Origin: Laburnicola sp. R22_1
Taxonomy: Eukaryota > Ascomycota > Dothideomycetes > Pleosporales > Didymosphaeriaceae
Length of the DNA stretch: 64,000 bases
Direction of reading: 5' to 3'
Assembly: GCA_014281115.1 (NCBI GenBank)
Contig: JACONQ010000021.1
Coordinates: 310,001 to 374,000, forward strand
Shown: in pieces, positions 1 through 11,111 of the stretch
Numbering within the stretch: the first letter of the stretch is position 1
How the letters are laid out: each line of letters opens with the position of its first letter
Made by a program: the position numbers and the translations under genes
The notes under the pieces: generated by a model
Seen by the model: only the letters and a program-made list of their open reading frames with translations
What the model was told of the DNA's origin: nothing
Databases searched by the model: none

Positions 1-102
1 AATCGGGTCCATATTAGTGGAGTTATCGCGTGTTAAAGTTAGGGCTAATTTTGGTGGGCGGGGCGTTACGCGAATTTAGGCGTTACGCACACAGACACGT
101 TA
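1..102 (-). mobile_element. 5' end of a Fot1-like DNA transposon running off the window
   Basis: Read on the minus strand, a terminal sequence ends next to TA at 101-102 and leads to an ATG at 13 that opens with Met-Asp-Pro-Ile, the usual start of Fot1-type transposases. Bases 1-46 are an inverted copy of 160-205, the start of the neighbouring element. The two therefore share coding start and leader but differ in terminal repeats. This copy is less RIP-mutated: it keeps GAC CCG where the neighbour has GAT CTA. The rest lies outside the window, so integrity cannot be judged. Confidence 0.75.
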
Positions 103-2226
103 CCCTAGCTTGGCAGTCTATGTAACGCGTTACTTTATACAACACCTCGCCATATAACACCCTAACTTTAACACGCTATATCTCTACTAATATGGATCTA
201 ATTAAGGCTGTAATAGTAGCAATCGAATCGCGAGAGCCAGGAGAATCTTTCTTATATAGATAGGTTGCAAAGGATTATAGTGTTGTGACTTCTATACTAA
301 CGCGTTGGCACTAAGGCGTTATATAAGCAGGTGCAGCTGCCAACTCCGCGCGTTAAAATATTAGCTAATAATAAAAAGTAGAGCTTCTATAATATATTAA
401 ACAGCTTACTAAACGTGACCTTCCTCCTATAAGGTAGATAATACAAAGCTTTGCTTCACATATAGCCAAAAAGCAAATCTTAATATTCTAGGTTAATTGC
501 TTTGTATGGCAGAACAAGGAATCCTTAATATCTTAATAGATGGCTGGCATTAATAATAATTACCACAAAGCTAATTCTCTAGTCAAATATAAGCTCGACT
601 TTACGCTCTTACAGCGTAAGATTAAATAATATTAGATTAAGGCTTAAGATACGTACAATATAGATAAGAAAGGCTTCCTACTTAGCATCACCTCCTACTC
701 TAAGAGGATCTTTAATAGGCCTCCATATAAGGCTAAGACTATAAGGCAAGTAATATAAAATGGCAGCTATAAGTAGATATTAATTATAGCTTATATATGC
801 GCCGACGGATTTGCCTTAGCCCTAGGTCTTATCTATTAGGCTAGCTCTATTAACATACAATTAAGCTGGGCTAAGGATATTAATCCTAAACACTATTAGG
901 CCTTTATTATAGTATTAGAATCTGGCTAGAGCAATAATTAGATTGGCCTTGCATGGCTATAATAGGTGTTTAATTGGCTTATAAAGCCAAAATCTAGATA
1001 ATTATATTAGCTATTAATTCTTAATAGCTATAGATCTTATATTATAATAGACTTTATTAACTTTTATAATTGTAATAGGATTCTGCTAGCTATATATCCG
1101 TCTTATTCTATGCATACGTTGCAGCCTCTTAATATCTACGTCTTTAAGCCTCTATTAATAGCATATTCGAATAAGCTATTAGCCTTTATAAATAATAGCC
1201 AGGGACTGGCCTTAATCGCTAAGAGCTATTTCTTTAGCCTATTCTGGCAGGCCTGGGTTAATACAATAAGGCAGCTATTAATTCTCTAGGCCTTTAAAGC
1301 TATAGGCATCTCCCCGCTTAATCTAATAACTATACTTAATAGATTTAATTAGTCTTAACTATCTAAGCAAGAATTACAAGAAAGCTTAACCTTAGTACTT
1401 AGTGCTTTAGATTAGAGAAAGATTAATAGGCTACTAAGGGCCGCTGTGGATACAGGCGAAGATAATAAGGCCAAGAAGCTTAGTTAAACTGTACACTATA
1501 TCTCTGTACAGAAATAGCTTTTAGAGTATAAAAACAATGGCCTCTGCGAGGCCCTATTAATATAGAAGAAGCGCTTAAAGCGAGGCAGACCTTTACCTCT
1601 TAATCGGCCAGATAAGTATTATAGTAGAGCTGTTTTCTAGTCACCTTATAGTGTACAGCAGGTCCGCGATTGTCAACACTAAAAAGATATAGAGAATTAG
1701 CAAAAACAGCTTTAAAAAGTAAGCAAGCAGAGGCTTGTTGGGCCAGCTAGCAGCTTAAGGCAAGACTTCTCTAGAAGAGGCGTATTGCTTAAGCAGCTGC
1801 TAGAAATACGCGCGCAAAGCAGAGGGCTAATAAGGCTACAGATCGACGTCTTAAACAATAGGCCCGCAAGGCACAAAGTCAACTTTAGAAACGTATTAGA
1901 TTATTCTAAAAGGGTAATAAGAAGGCCTTAAAGCCTTCTAGCAAATCTATTAAGAAGAAATAGGCTTAGCGTAAGGCTATAGATATTAATAAGGCGTTAT
2001 CTGTTGCATCCGCCTTATAGTTATATAGAGGCCGAATTATTAAAACACTAAGTAGATATTAATAATCTAAGTAGCTAGCAATTATCTACAGGCCTTAGAG
2101 ACCTTAACTCTAAAAAATCTCGTAATATTATTTTTGTGGCTATTTCTATAGCATTATATTTGTGGATAAGCGATTATATTAGGGTGTTATATAGAGTAAC
2201 GTGTTGCACGAACTACTAAGCTATAG
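103..2226 (+). mobile_element. RIP-degraded Fot1-like (pogo superfamily) DNA transposon
   Basis: Complete element between TA at 101-102 and TA at 2227-2228, as expected for Tc1/mariner/pogo insertion. The ends form imperfect terminal inverted repeats of about 45 bp: the left end starts CCCTAGCTTGG, and the right end read backwards starts CTATAGCTTAG. Both then share a GTAACGCGTTAC-like block and AACACC. One transposase gene fills the interior. Many TAG codons and TA-rich composition show RIP. It abuts another element on each side, so three elements share two TA sites. Confidence 0.85.
192..2065 (+). pseudogene. Fot1-like DDE transposase, inactivated by RIP
   Basis: Translation from ATG 192 follows Fot1-type transposases for the whole length: the MDxIKA N-terminus, a GESFSYRQVAKDYSV helix-turn-helix segment, the YNxDxKGF first acidic motif near 655-675, LLILNSYRSY near 1015-1040 and HTLQPLN near 1112-1132. 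The tail is basic and Gln/Arg-rich (about 1500-2060). The second and third catalytic acids, normally Asp in LDGH and QPLD, read as Asn (AAT), so G-to-A changes destroyed the active site. Dozens of TAG/TAA codons stand where Gln or Trp is expected. The usual length is about 540-600 residues, so the copy is full length but dead. The end coordinate is approximate. Confidence 0.85.
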
Positions 2227-2228
2227 TA

Positions 2229-2924
2229 CCGTGTCCGTGCACGTAACGTCCGGATTCGCGTAACGCCCGCTTTTACTAGGAAAATTAAGAAAAACAAGGA
2301 AGTTTAAAGCAGTATAACTCTTTAACTACCTTTCCTTTTAAAATCTTCCTTTATTAAAGTTATTAAGAAAGACCATCTCTATAACTTTAGAATTTTAGTT
2401 TTCTAATAATAATTAGTTTTAAGAAAAAGTATAAAAGTCCTAAAATTTAAGTTCCTAAAATTTAAAAATAATACTTTTTTAGAAGCAAAGTAAACTATTT
2501 AAAATATATTTTATATTAGAACTTTTTCTTATAAAGAGCTACTTAAGAAGATAGATTATCTTTCCTAATTTATTTTTCTTAAAAATAAAAGGATCATCTA
2601 ACTTTTTATTTAAGAGATTTATTAAAAATAACCTAATATAAAATGTGTTCTAAATAGTATACTTTACTCCTAAAAAGTATTATTTTTAAATTTTAGGAAC
2701 TTAAATTTTAGGACTTTTATACTTTTTTCTTAAAACTAATTATTATTAGAAAACTAAAATTCTAAAGTTATAGAGATAGTCTTTCTTAATAACTTTAATA
2801 AAGGAAGATTTTAAAAGGAAAGGTAGTTAAAGAGTTATACTGCTTTAAACTTCCTTGTTTTTCTTAATTTTCCTAGTAAAAGCGGGGCGTTACGCGAATC
2901 CGGGCGTTACGCGCACGGACACGG
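2229..2924. mobile_element. 696-bp foldback (long inverted repeat) MITE-like element
   Basis: Flanked by TA (2227-2228 and 2925-2926). The two halves are inverted copies almost to the centre near 2577. The outer ~230 bp of each arm are nearly identical; the inner ~110 bp are degenerate. The ends (CCGTGTCCGTGC... and ...GCACGGACACGG) match the end of the Fot1-like element at 58-102. That element's family, rather than the adjacent one at 103-2226, is therefore the likely source of transposase. There is no coding capacity. The outer ~45 bp are GC-rich and the arms AT-rich. Confidence 0.85.
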
Positions 2925-2926
2925 TA

Positions 2927-3816
2927 GTTGCAGCTGGATCTTTTGGCAGTCGTAGTCGCCGACTCGCCGATAACAAGACAGCGCCAAACACACGCTTAAT
3001 GTGGCGTGCCGAATATCCCCTTTCGCCATAAAATGCGTGCTTGGAGTCGGATGTGTGCCACTCTGTTTACGCTTTAATTATCGCTAAATCACTCAAACTT
3101 AGCCGAGCCCGCCAAAACCTTGGCGCGAGAGTCACCAACGGCCGCACTACCGGTACTAAGGCCCATAAACTTTGACTAAGGGGTCCCAGGACCTTCGGTA
3201 GTCGAGATGAGAACGGAGTGCTTGGGCGAAGCTAAGTTCCATACGATGAAATACTGTGGACCGTGGTACCTCTGCAGCTTCCTCTTGGGGGCCAGGGCGT
3301 CTGTCAAAATCGTCTCCATATCGTCCACCACCAGGGAAGGGCCGCTACCTTGGCTTACACCTACACTATGTGGAACTCCATCATCATTGTGATACCGCTT
3401 TACAACCCACGGAAACCGGGGAGCTGCGGAAATAGCGTGTGGCTGCTAGCGAAACACCAGATGTGCTACGTATGTGGTAGATACGCGGGCCCCTTGACAC
3501 CCGCGGTGCAAATGAGTGCATTGATCCTTGTCTCCCCAGATAAGCCCCGGTTGCGTGTCAGGCGAGGTGTGGCATACAGTGCTAGATCAACAAAGTTTAC
3601 GACATGCAAGATCTGCGCGTCTCGGAGGCATTTCCGAAAAGGTATCAGTCTTAAGGTTTGAGAGGGCCTATGGCCGTAGCATACCGCATGCGTGTACCTG
3701 CATCCCGGTTGATGCGTGGTAGAGAGCCCTGCCTCAGCCAAGTGTCTCATGTGGGCATTAAACTCTATGTTTCTTGACATTTCCAGGGCAATTAATTTTG
3801 CGGAGTACGAAAATGT
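2927..3816. other. Normal-GC intergenic sequence upstream of the secreted-protein gene
   Basis: Base composition changes sharply from the foldback element to balanced, CpG-containing sequence. Several overlapping open frames of 60-130 codons lie on both strands at 3207-3780. None shows a recognisable domain, signal peptide or consistent start, and they overlap one another, so I do not call a gene. Confidence 0.5.
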
Positions 3817-3822
3817 TATAAA
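3817..3822 (+). promoter_or_regulatory. Putative TATA box of the secreted-protein gene
   Basis: TATAAA lies about 129 bp upstream of the ATG at 3946. A pyrimidine-rich stretch (about 3838-3870) follows, of the kind often seen near fungal transcription starts. The placement is reasonable but rests on sequence alone. Confidence 0.4.
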
Positions 3823-3945
3823 ATGCGGGAAGGCACCCGCTCTTTCTCTTCATTACCAGGGAACTTCCACCATCGCAAGTATTAATAACGAGCCCTCACT
3901 CTAAATTTCTTCGCTTATATTTCTAGAAGTCTTTCACCAAGCAAT

Positions 3946-4442
3946 ATGTTGTTCGCCAAAGTTACCGTCGCAACAGCCAGTATCCTCTTTGGCGTTACCA
4001 CGGCCCAAAATGGCATCTCCCCGGCGATTATATTGCGGAAGTGACTAGGCAGACCGAGTTCAACTTTCGAGAAGTTCAAGCCATGTTGAACAACGCTGGA
4101 GTCAGAGACGATATCGACAACGCCCTCACAGCATCTCTGACTGAAAACAATTTCCGCGATGGAATCGAATGCGATGCGCCAAGCTGCCAGGCCTGTGTTG
4201 ACTGCAATCAGGCGCGTGTCCAAGTTTCTATCAACCTAGCAGCAATTTGGGCCGGCGTCGCGATCGCCTGTGCCATCCCTGTCTTGGACGAAGTTGCATG
4301 CCCTGGAGCTATCGCTGTTGCTGAGGTTGAGACCGCGCGAGAGTGCGCCAGTTTTTGCAACGCTCAAGGCCAGCCGATTGCCTGCGACATGAATTGCGCT
4401 TGGGCTGTTTGTGATGCACCAGCACGTTTGTTTAAGGCGTGA
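3946..4442 (+). CDS. Candidate small secreted Cys-rich protein, frame-split
   Basis: ATG 3946 opens a typical signal peptide (MLFAKVTVATASILFGVTTA, cleavage expected near TTA-Q) but this frame stops at TGA 4042-4044. The frame that continues to TGA 4442 has no early ATG; its first Met is at 4083. It encodes about 130 residues with eleven Cys, four clustered as CDAPSCQACVDC, a hydrophobic stretch (INLAAIWAGVAIACAIPVL) and further Cys near the C-terminus. A single lost base around 4018-4022 joins the frames smoothly (NGISP then GDYIAEV). A 59-nt GT-AG intron at 3994-4052 would also restore the frame, but it has a poor donor and no good branch site. No family is recognised. Size, signal peptide, Cys content and position in a repeat-bounded island resemble effector-like secreted proteins, which is inference only. 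Confidence 0.5.
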
Positions 4443-7095
4443 GGGAGCAATGGTCTTTAGGGTTTTTCTGCTTTTATGTTTGGGATATGGGGGCTTTTTC
4501 TGCGCCTTATATAGGGGTGTGCCTTGGTATGCCCAAGGTTCAGAGGATTGGGGGATGATGTGGTCTTTTTTCTTTTCTAGGAACTACGCATGATCCCTGC
4601 TTCAGATACATATAACATCAGAAACACCAAAAAAATAGAAAACAAAAAAGTGGTTAACACCACATATAAAACATAAAGTTCTCTAAGGCATGTGGGATGT
4701 ATACTGTAATGGTGCGGAAGGCCACACTGGAGTGCCTGGGATTAATTGGTAGAGACTGACTGCAGCTAGGCAGCGGGTGAGACTGAAAACGGAAGAATTG
4801 GCAGTAAGACTTAGGGCTGATGGCGGAATTAGCGAATAACTCAACAACCACAACAATAACACAGCCATCTAGAAAGTTTTGGTGCTTGGTGCTTGAATTA
4901 GGGTATAAGCACCTAAACCCCTTAAGATATCACACACTATTCTTTATCCCCCGCTCTAAAGGAAACTATCAAAACTATCTATCATGCCATACTATTCCTT
5001 AGCCCTCCCCCAAAAGAAATCTAATTAAGTCCCCACCCCCATCTCCGACACCCCCAAAGTCCGACAACGAACTTGTTAGGGGCTAACCGAGGAACTCTAG
5101 GTTGCCATTGCCCGGGTTTTCAACTAGAATTCCCCATACAAATTGGGAGGATGGCCCGTGCATTCTCCATGGATTCTCTTCCAGTTGGCCGACAACGCTG
5201 ATTGGCCCAAATAAACCCAACCATAAACCCAACCCCACCATGCTTGCAGGCAGGGTCTACAAGCCAGGGTTATACAGCTTTCTTTTTCTTACTCCCCTAA
5301 TTACAAATATTAGATGACGAAGCGAGTAGACGCTGCGCCAAACCCACCCCTCTCTCTCCACTCTGGTCCTTCCTACCGCCGCGTCAACCCCTATCCCTGC
5401 TCCTCTCATGCACCCCAGCCAGCCCCCTCCCCCAGGATCCGCCTTCCCCTCGACAACTCCTTTTGTTGGCACCAGCTGTTAGCCGGCTGTTAGGGTAGGG
5501 TTTCGCCGTCTAGACTTCTGAGATTTCTCGTACGAGGAATTTTCTCAAATTAAAATATTCAAATGGCAAGGTGGTTCAAATAGCGCCCCGAGCTCCCGAG
5601 ATCCTCCGTACGAGGGCTGGCCTAAACGCGAACGCGCGAAGTAGTGCAACCCACTTTCCCATTGTCCGTAGCAACTAGGGAACAGACGCGACGATGGGAA
5701 GAAATGGTTGGGAGGGGGCATCGGCGCCTGCACAACCTAGCACAAGTGTACCAGCTCGAACTGTGGCTGACGTTTGGTGGCTACCCACATTTTTGAGCTA
5801 GCTCAAAAATGCCAGCCATTTTCTGGACCAACTCGCGCATCCCAGCGCGGATTCAAGCCAGCGATTCCGTTCCAGCCCACAGCAACCCCAGCCACTCATG
5901 CTGCTAGGCATGCAGAGCCAGCTCCAGCATGCTGACCATATTTCATTCCAGCCAGCCCTCCGTCCAGCTCGATGTCTGTGCTAGGAGTTTTATGGGCTGC
6001 CGTGCTAGCACCCCCTGCTGCCAGACATTCTGAGCTGTCATAGACGCGTTGGCTGAAGGGCTGGAAGGTGTCTAGTCTAGGGGAATTGAGTGGGCCTATA
6101 GTGCTTGTTGCCCGTTCTATGTCCCTGGATCACGGGTTCGTTGTGATCCAAGGTTGGATCACTGCTTCACCGTAATCCAGTGTCCCCTTGGCCAGCACTT
6201 TGCACGTGACTTTGGGCAGTTTGCGACCAAGTGCCGTACACCTGGACAGCTGAAACCTGGGAGATCTCCGAGAACCAGGACGGTGGCCACGTGGCTTCCC
6301 GTTCAAAGTAGCGTGTAGACGGGTGGGCTGCGGCCCGACGCCAAGGTTGACTGTGGACGTTTCATCTCTGTGCGCCAAGGGTATGTTAAAACCTTACAGG
6401 TGGGGACAGGCGTGGCGTAGCAGAGGCTCAGTGGCTGAACGACTAAGTAAAAGTTTCTGACGGTGACTTGGGCAGAGAAGGTGACAAAATTACACAGACG
6501 CTATGCTGATTACGAGCAATCATGAGAGTCGAGTTCGTTGGGGCGACCCAAGTTGGGGGCCGGGGGTATCTGAAAATCTGAGAGAACCCCAAAAATCCCC
6601 GGCAGCATAAATCGGCCCCTATCCAAAATGTTCCCAATGTCCGCGCCCCAAATGGCCGCTTTAGCACAGCATTGTGAAGCGCCAGAATACAAGTAAATTC
6701 AGGTCACAAAGTCCATTATGAGCCGGTTGTACCTCTGCCCATCTCTGTTACTGTATTGCCCCTAAAGAGTGTCGAATTCGGGCGAAGCCATCAGTTGTCG
6801 TATTGGTCTAAGTACTATGTGCGGGCATTTCGTTCCTGGATCAGAAATTGTCACCATATCGCATGGACGACAGATGGGCAACGAGGTTGTGGCTGTGCGA
6901 AGGAAGTCACGGGTTTCGCTGGGGTCCTGATGGGGTGGGGAGAACCAGCAGGTGGGGCGTGCAAGCATCTCTCCTGGATCTCTTGTGGCTGCGGCCGGGG
7001 CCATGGTCCAGCATCCAATATCGTCCAGAACTGTCTAGCGCCTCTTCTGTCATGCGGGGCGGAAAGGCAAACGGTTCTTTAGGCTTTATATTTTA
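4443..7095. other. Normal-GC sequence without a recognisable gene
   Basis: It follows the secreted-protein stop. Contents: an AT/A-rich stretch (4610-4640), a pyrimidine-rich tract (5335-5465), a perfect palindrome with a cluster of CCAGC motifs (5745-6060), and scattered open frames of 60-108 codons on both strands (for example 6756-7082) that overlap each other and show no domain. The island ends abruptly near 7090, where TA-rich sequence begins. Confidence 0.5.
5745..6060. repeat. CCAGC-rich segment beginning with a perfect 24-bp palindrome
   Basis: 5788-5811 is a perfect palindrome whose half-site is CATTTTTGAGCT. Over the next 210 bp CCAGC occurs at least ten times on the plus strand (including CCAGCCAGCC near 5948), followed by GGCTG copies near 6050. 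Clustered short subterminal motifs next to an inverted repeat are seen in some hAT-type DNA transposons. I found no terminal repeats or target duplication, so its nature is open. Confidence 0.5.
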
Positions 7096-7589
7096 GGTTT
7101 ACTTTCTTTCTTATTTACTTTAACTATAACTTTTCTTTATATTTATACTTATTCTAAATTATAGTTATTTTTATAACCTATTTTAATATATATAAAATAA
7201 AGTAGACTTTTAATAAATATAAATATATAAACTAACTAATAAATTAGTTATAAATAAAGATTTATTTAAAATTAAGTAATTAGAATTATATATAATTTTA
7301 GATATATATATAAAAATATACTAGTAATTAGTATAGAAACTATTTTTAAAGTAAATAGTAAAAACTTATATATTAAATAATACCATACACCTTTTTTAGT
7401 ACTATAAGTTTATAGTTTAAAAATTAGTAATTACTAAAACTCTTTTAATAGTTAGTAATAATAGAAACTAATAATTTCTATATAGTAGCTAGTAATTACC
7501 TAAAAGATTTTCTAGTATATATAAACTATATTTTTTATAAATAGTCTAATACACTTTTATATATTTATAATAATAAATTATAACTACCT
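7096..7589. other. AT-rich sequence, nothing recognised
   Basis: Extremely TA-rich with no reading frame, no alignment to other parts of the window that I can see, and no repeat boundary. It marks the start of the RIP-type compartment. Confidence 0.5.
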
Positions 7590-7806
7590 TTACACGCTTT
7601 TTTTAATTACTAAGCAGGGGGCTCTGCTTTTTTTGTCATGTTATTTAAGATAAAAGCCTTTGTCGTGCTACCCCTAGGTAGTTAATTTAACGCCACACAC
7701 ATAATAATAAAAGAATAAGTAAATACTATTTTCTAGAGGTACTCTTTTTTAGCAAATAGATATTCTATAGTATAAAATTATAACTTTATAAGTATATAAA
7801 CTATAT
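7590..7806 (+). repeat. Left arm of an inverted repeat of family A
   Basis: The 7590-7697 part (CACGCTTTTTTTAATTACTAAGCAGGGG through AATTTAACGCCA, abbreviated) is shared with 20213-20327 and, inverted, with 26384-26490. Beyond it, 7698-7793 aligns with the inverse of 26303-26383. The two arms therefore face each other around the family-B insertion at 7807. 7794-7806 is the 13-bp target duplication of that insertion. Confidence 0.6.
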
Positions 7807-8542
7807 TAGGAAGAGAAACATAGTAGACCTTTTAGTATATAGTATAACGCTATAAGGAAAGCTATAGGTGTGCTAAAAACGCATTAAAAAAAGGTAAAGT
7901 AGTAAGATAGGTTAGGCTAGGGATAGCACGTGCAAATTAGCCCCTTATGCTAATAAGGTAGTTAATTATAGTGTACTATAGTCTACAGATACTAAAGTTA
8001 AAGTTAAAAATAAAAATATAATACAGCCTACGCATAAAGTATAAAAATCTACAACTAGATTAAGTATTTATCTACCCTTACACATAGAGTATATTGTCGC
8101 GTAAGACCTTAAGGTTACAATCTAATACGCATAGCTATCCCTCGCCCTAATAATACTATTACTACTAGGCGGACAGGTTAATAGATTAATAAGTCGTTAG
8201 CGGAGAATAGTGGGGTGCTGTTTAGTGTTAGGAGTAGGAAACGCGCGCGCAATTTGTTATATATTATAGTAATAGAGTAGAGTAGAGGTTCTAAGTTATT
8301 AATTATCTAGTAATAGGGCGGCAAAAGGTTAAAAGGTAGGTGTTAATTATCTAGTAACGTAGTAGTAGATAAGCAAATTAGGGTGTTATTATTATAGGGT
8401 TAGTTATCTTAGAAGCTAGGGGAGGCGTTAGAAAAACTTTAACATACTCTAGTCCTAAGGCTTAGCACATATATAATATTATATAATATTATATAGGCGC
8501 TAATAATGTAATAAAAAAACATAGTAATTAAATATAGTAGAG
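7807..8542 (+). mobile_element. Family-B element, copy 1, left part
   Basis: Begins TAGGAAGAGAAAC directly after ATATAAACTATAT (7794-7806); the same 13 bases stand at 26290-26302 after the right part (26236-26289). The sequence aligns with 62534-63850 inverted and with 44938-45300. Its middle (about 8160-8540) aligns with 62575-62950 inverted, although this copy lacks the central stretch that copy 2 has. It is interrupted by Gypsy-H. Class unknown; see the copy at 62534-63850. Confidence 0.7.
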
Positions 8543-9014
8543 TGTTAGGATCCAAGATCTAGGAAGAGGCCGAGACCAATTTGTATAGTTATTAATGCTT
8601 ACTATTAAATAATAAGAAATAAAACATAGTAGGACTATGCTAATAGCGCTAACATTACGTAATTAATAGTCAACTACTATAATAGTTAACTACTAACATA
8701 TAACTAATAGTTAACTACTATAATAGTTAATAAGTAAAAGTTAACTACTATAATAGTTATTAAGTAATAGTCTACTACCGCTACTATAATATATAGGAGC
8801 CTAAGTATCACCCTTTAATACTTATATTTAATCTTTATTATTAATCTATTATTTAGATTACCCTTAGGCCTTATTAATTTATTACTCTTATAACCTTTAA
8901 TACTAACACTCCTTTAACTTACGCAAGTAGTTAAGACCCCTTGCCCTTATTAAGACGCTCTTGCCTAAGAACTAACCCTAGCCGCTAGAACTAGCTACCT
9001 TATTAGTCTTAACA
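8543..9014 (+). repeat. 5' LTR of Gypsy-H
   Basis: 472 bp, starting TGTTAGGATCC and ending TTAACA. It aligns along its whole length with 25764-26235. It contains several AGTTAACTACTATAATAG direct repeats (8660-8770). Confidence 0.85.
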
Positions 9015-10898
9015 TCTTAAACACTCTTAATATAAGTAACTTTAAGCATCTTACTCTATTAAATAACACCTATAATAAGGCTAGCAAACTAGACCTATAT
9101 AATAGCACCTAAAGTAGACTAGAGGTATAGATTCTATAACTTAACCTCTACTTCTATATTCTTAACTAAGAAAAACCTAAAGATAAGGAAATCCTAAATA
9201 GAGAGAAAGTTATCTTCGCCGCTATATATATAAGAGGCTAAGCTGCTAATTAGATTTAATTATACCTAGAACTATACCTAGCTAAAGAGAATATTAAAGG
9301 AGACAATACTAATTAAGTTATTAAGAACTATACTAACTTTAAACTCTAACTCTAATAACTCTTTAGAATTACTAATAAAGTACTCTTTATAGAATAAGCT
9401 ATCTAAACCCTTAAATAAACTTACTTTGCTACTAAGTATACTACTAAGTTTAAGCACTATATAACGCAAATTAAGTAAGAGGATAACACTCTAATAGTTA
9501 TATATAAATAAGGATTAAAGCAATTTATATATAAGGAACTACTGCGTAGCAGAGTAGCTATTAATACCCTAGATAATTTATATAATAAATCTATTTAAAT
9601 TAACGCAGACTAGTATAAACTAAATTGTAAGCTATAATATAACTTTTATACAACACTAAGCTATAGCAAAGTACCTATATATTATAGAATAGTACTCTAA
9701 CTATATAAATAAGACCTATATAGCTACTAGTCTATAAAAGAAATTTAGTACAGTTACACTATTAATAGCCTAGAGAAAGAAACGAACAAGGTAGTATATA
9801 TATTAAGTTATAAATATAATAATATACTACTAAATAACTAGAATAAGCGCACTTTTAGAGGATCCTATAAGAGATACTAATCTAATAGAAATAAGACACA
9901 TACTTATTTTATATATAGTAAACTAGACTATATAGCTAGGAACTACAAATTTAAGAATAAGGTTATTAGACAGTTAAACATACTTTCTATTAAAAGTGTA
10001 GATATTATTAATAAAAATAATAAGTAGTAATCTCTATTAACAACCATAGTATTAAGAAAATAGACTCTAAACAAATACACTCCCTAGACTTACAACTATA
10101 TAAGAATGCTAAAGAAGACTTAAATATAAAAGAAATTAAACTAATTTAATAACTACTAACACTACACTCTTAGGCTAGAAGTAATAAAGATAACCCTATA
10201 TTACCTAACTATACGAAAAAACCTAACTTAGTTAATAATACACTAAGTGTATAGGGATTTTTAAAACCTTACTAACTAAGAGATAGAGATTTACTATATA
10301 GAGCAATTTATTATAGCTCTAAATATGCCTTAATTATCTCTTAGGAAGATAGAGAATAGGCAGACTATAAATACAAATACTAGCCTAAGGATAAAATCTA
10401 CCTAAATAAGAAGTCTAAATATAAACTAAAGTATAACCTAGACTACTATAACCCTATGCATAGATCCCTTAAGTAAAGATACTATAAAAAGAATTAGTGT
10501 ACTACCTATTACTAAAGTAAAGAATATAATAGCCCATTTCCGCAAGTTAAGCAATACTATTGCTAGGAATAGTTTAACTACCCTATTACTTAGTATAATA
10601 TACACCTATAAGACAAATAAACAACTAGATATTTTCTATAACTTAACAATGCTAAAAGCTAGATATACCTAATACTTATAAATAGAAAATGCACATAACT
10701 CTTTTAGCACACCTACCTATATACTAGATATAAGAAACACTAAATAGAGAAGAAAGTAAATAGATTTAAATATAATCTAACTAAATAGACTATAATAATT
10801 AAACTTAAACTAACGCTAGAGGACTAATATAATAAAGCTTCCTATAATAAATAAGCTGCAACACTACTAAGAAAAGAAGATAAAGCTAATAGAAATAA
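9015..10898 (+). pseudogene. Gypsy-H gag remnant
   Basis: This is the expected position of gag, between the 5' LTR and the protease. Around 9896-9940 one frame reads Y-F-I-Y-S-K-L-D-Y-I-A-R-N-Y. Restoring TGY for TAY and CAY for TAY gives the CX2CX4HX4C spacing of a retroviral-type zinc knuckle, so every metal ligand has been lost to RIP-type changes. No long frame survives. The interruption at 10898/10899 is the Gypsy-I insertion (5-bp duplication AATAA). Confidence 0.65.
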
Positions 10899-11111
10899 TA
10901 TAAGGACACTATAGGGGTCATTACGTTATAAATAAGATAACTAGTAGTTAGAATCCAAATATAAGATAGTAGGGATACCCACATAAAGTAGATACGTAGG
11001 CAGGCTATATACATAGCCTCGCTTAGAATCTTGCTTAAAACTACGCTAGTCCTAAAAGGGAAATAGCCAAGAATAATATAAGCGAGAGAGTCGCACCTTA
11101 GATTAGTGACA
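10899..11111 (-). repeat. 3' LTR of Gypsy-I
   Basis: Aligns with 19287-19497 and with 39585-39791 over its full length. The boundary is fixed by the AATAA duplication. Confidence 0.85.

Noticed and set aside
3207..3780. Overlapping open frames of 60-132 codons on both strands
   Set aside because: They overlap one another in different frames and strands and lack domains, signal peptides or a convincing start, as expected by chance in GC-balanced DNA.
6420..6450. tRNA-like stretch GAGGCTCAGTGGCTGAACGA
   Set aside because: Resembles a D-arm, but there is no pairing acceptor stem, anticodon arm or T-loop at the right distances.
6130..7096. Several 60-108-codon frames on both strands (for example 6756-7082)
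   Set aside because: Mutually overlapping, no recognisable domain, no consistent splice structure. A host gene cannot be excluded but is not supported.
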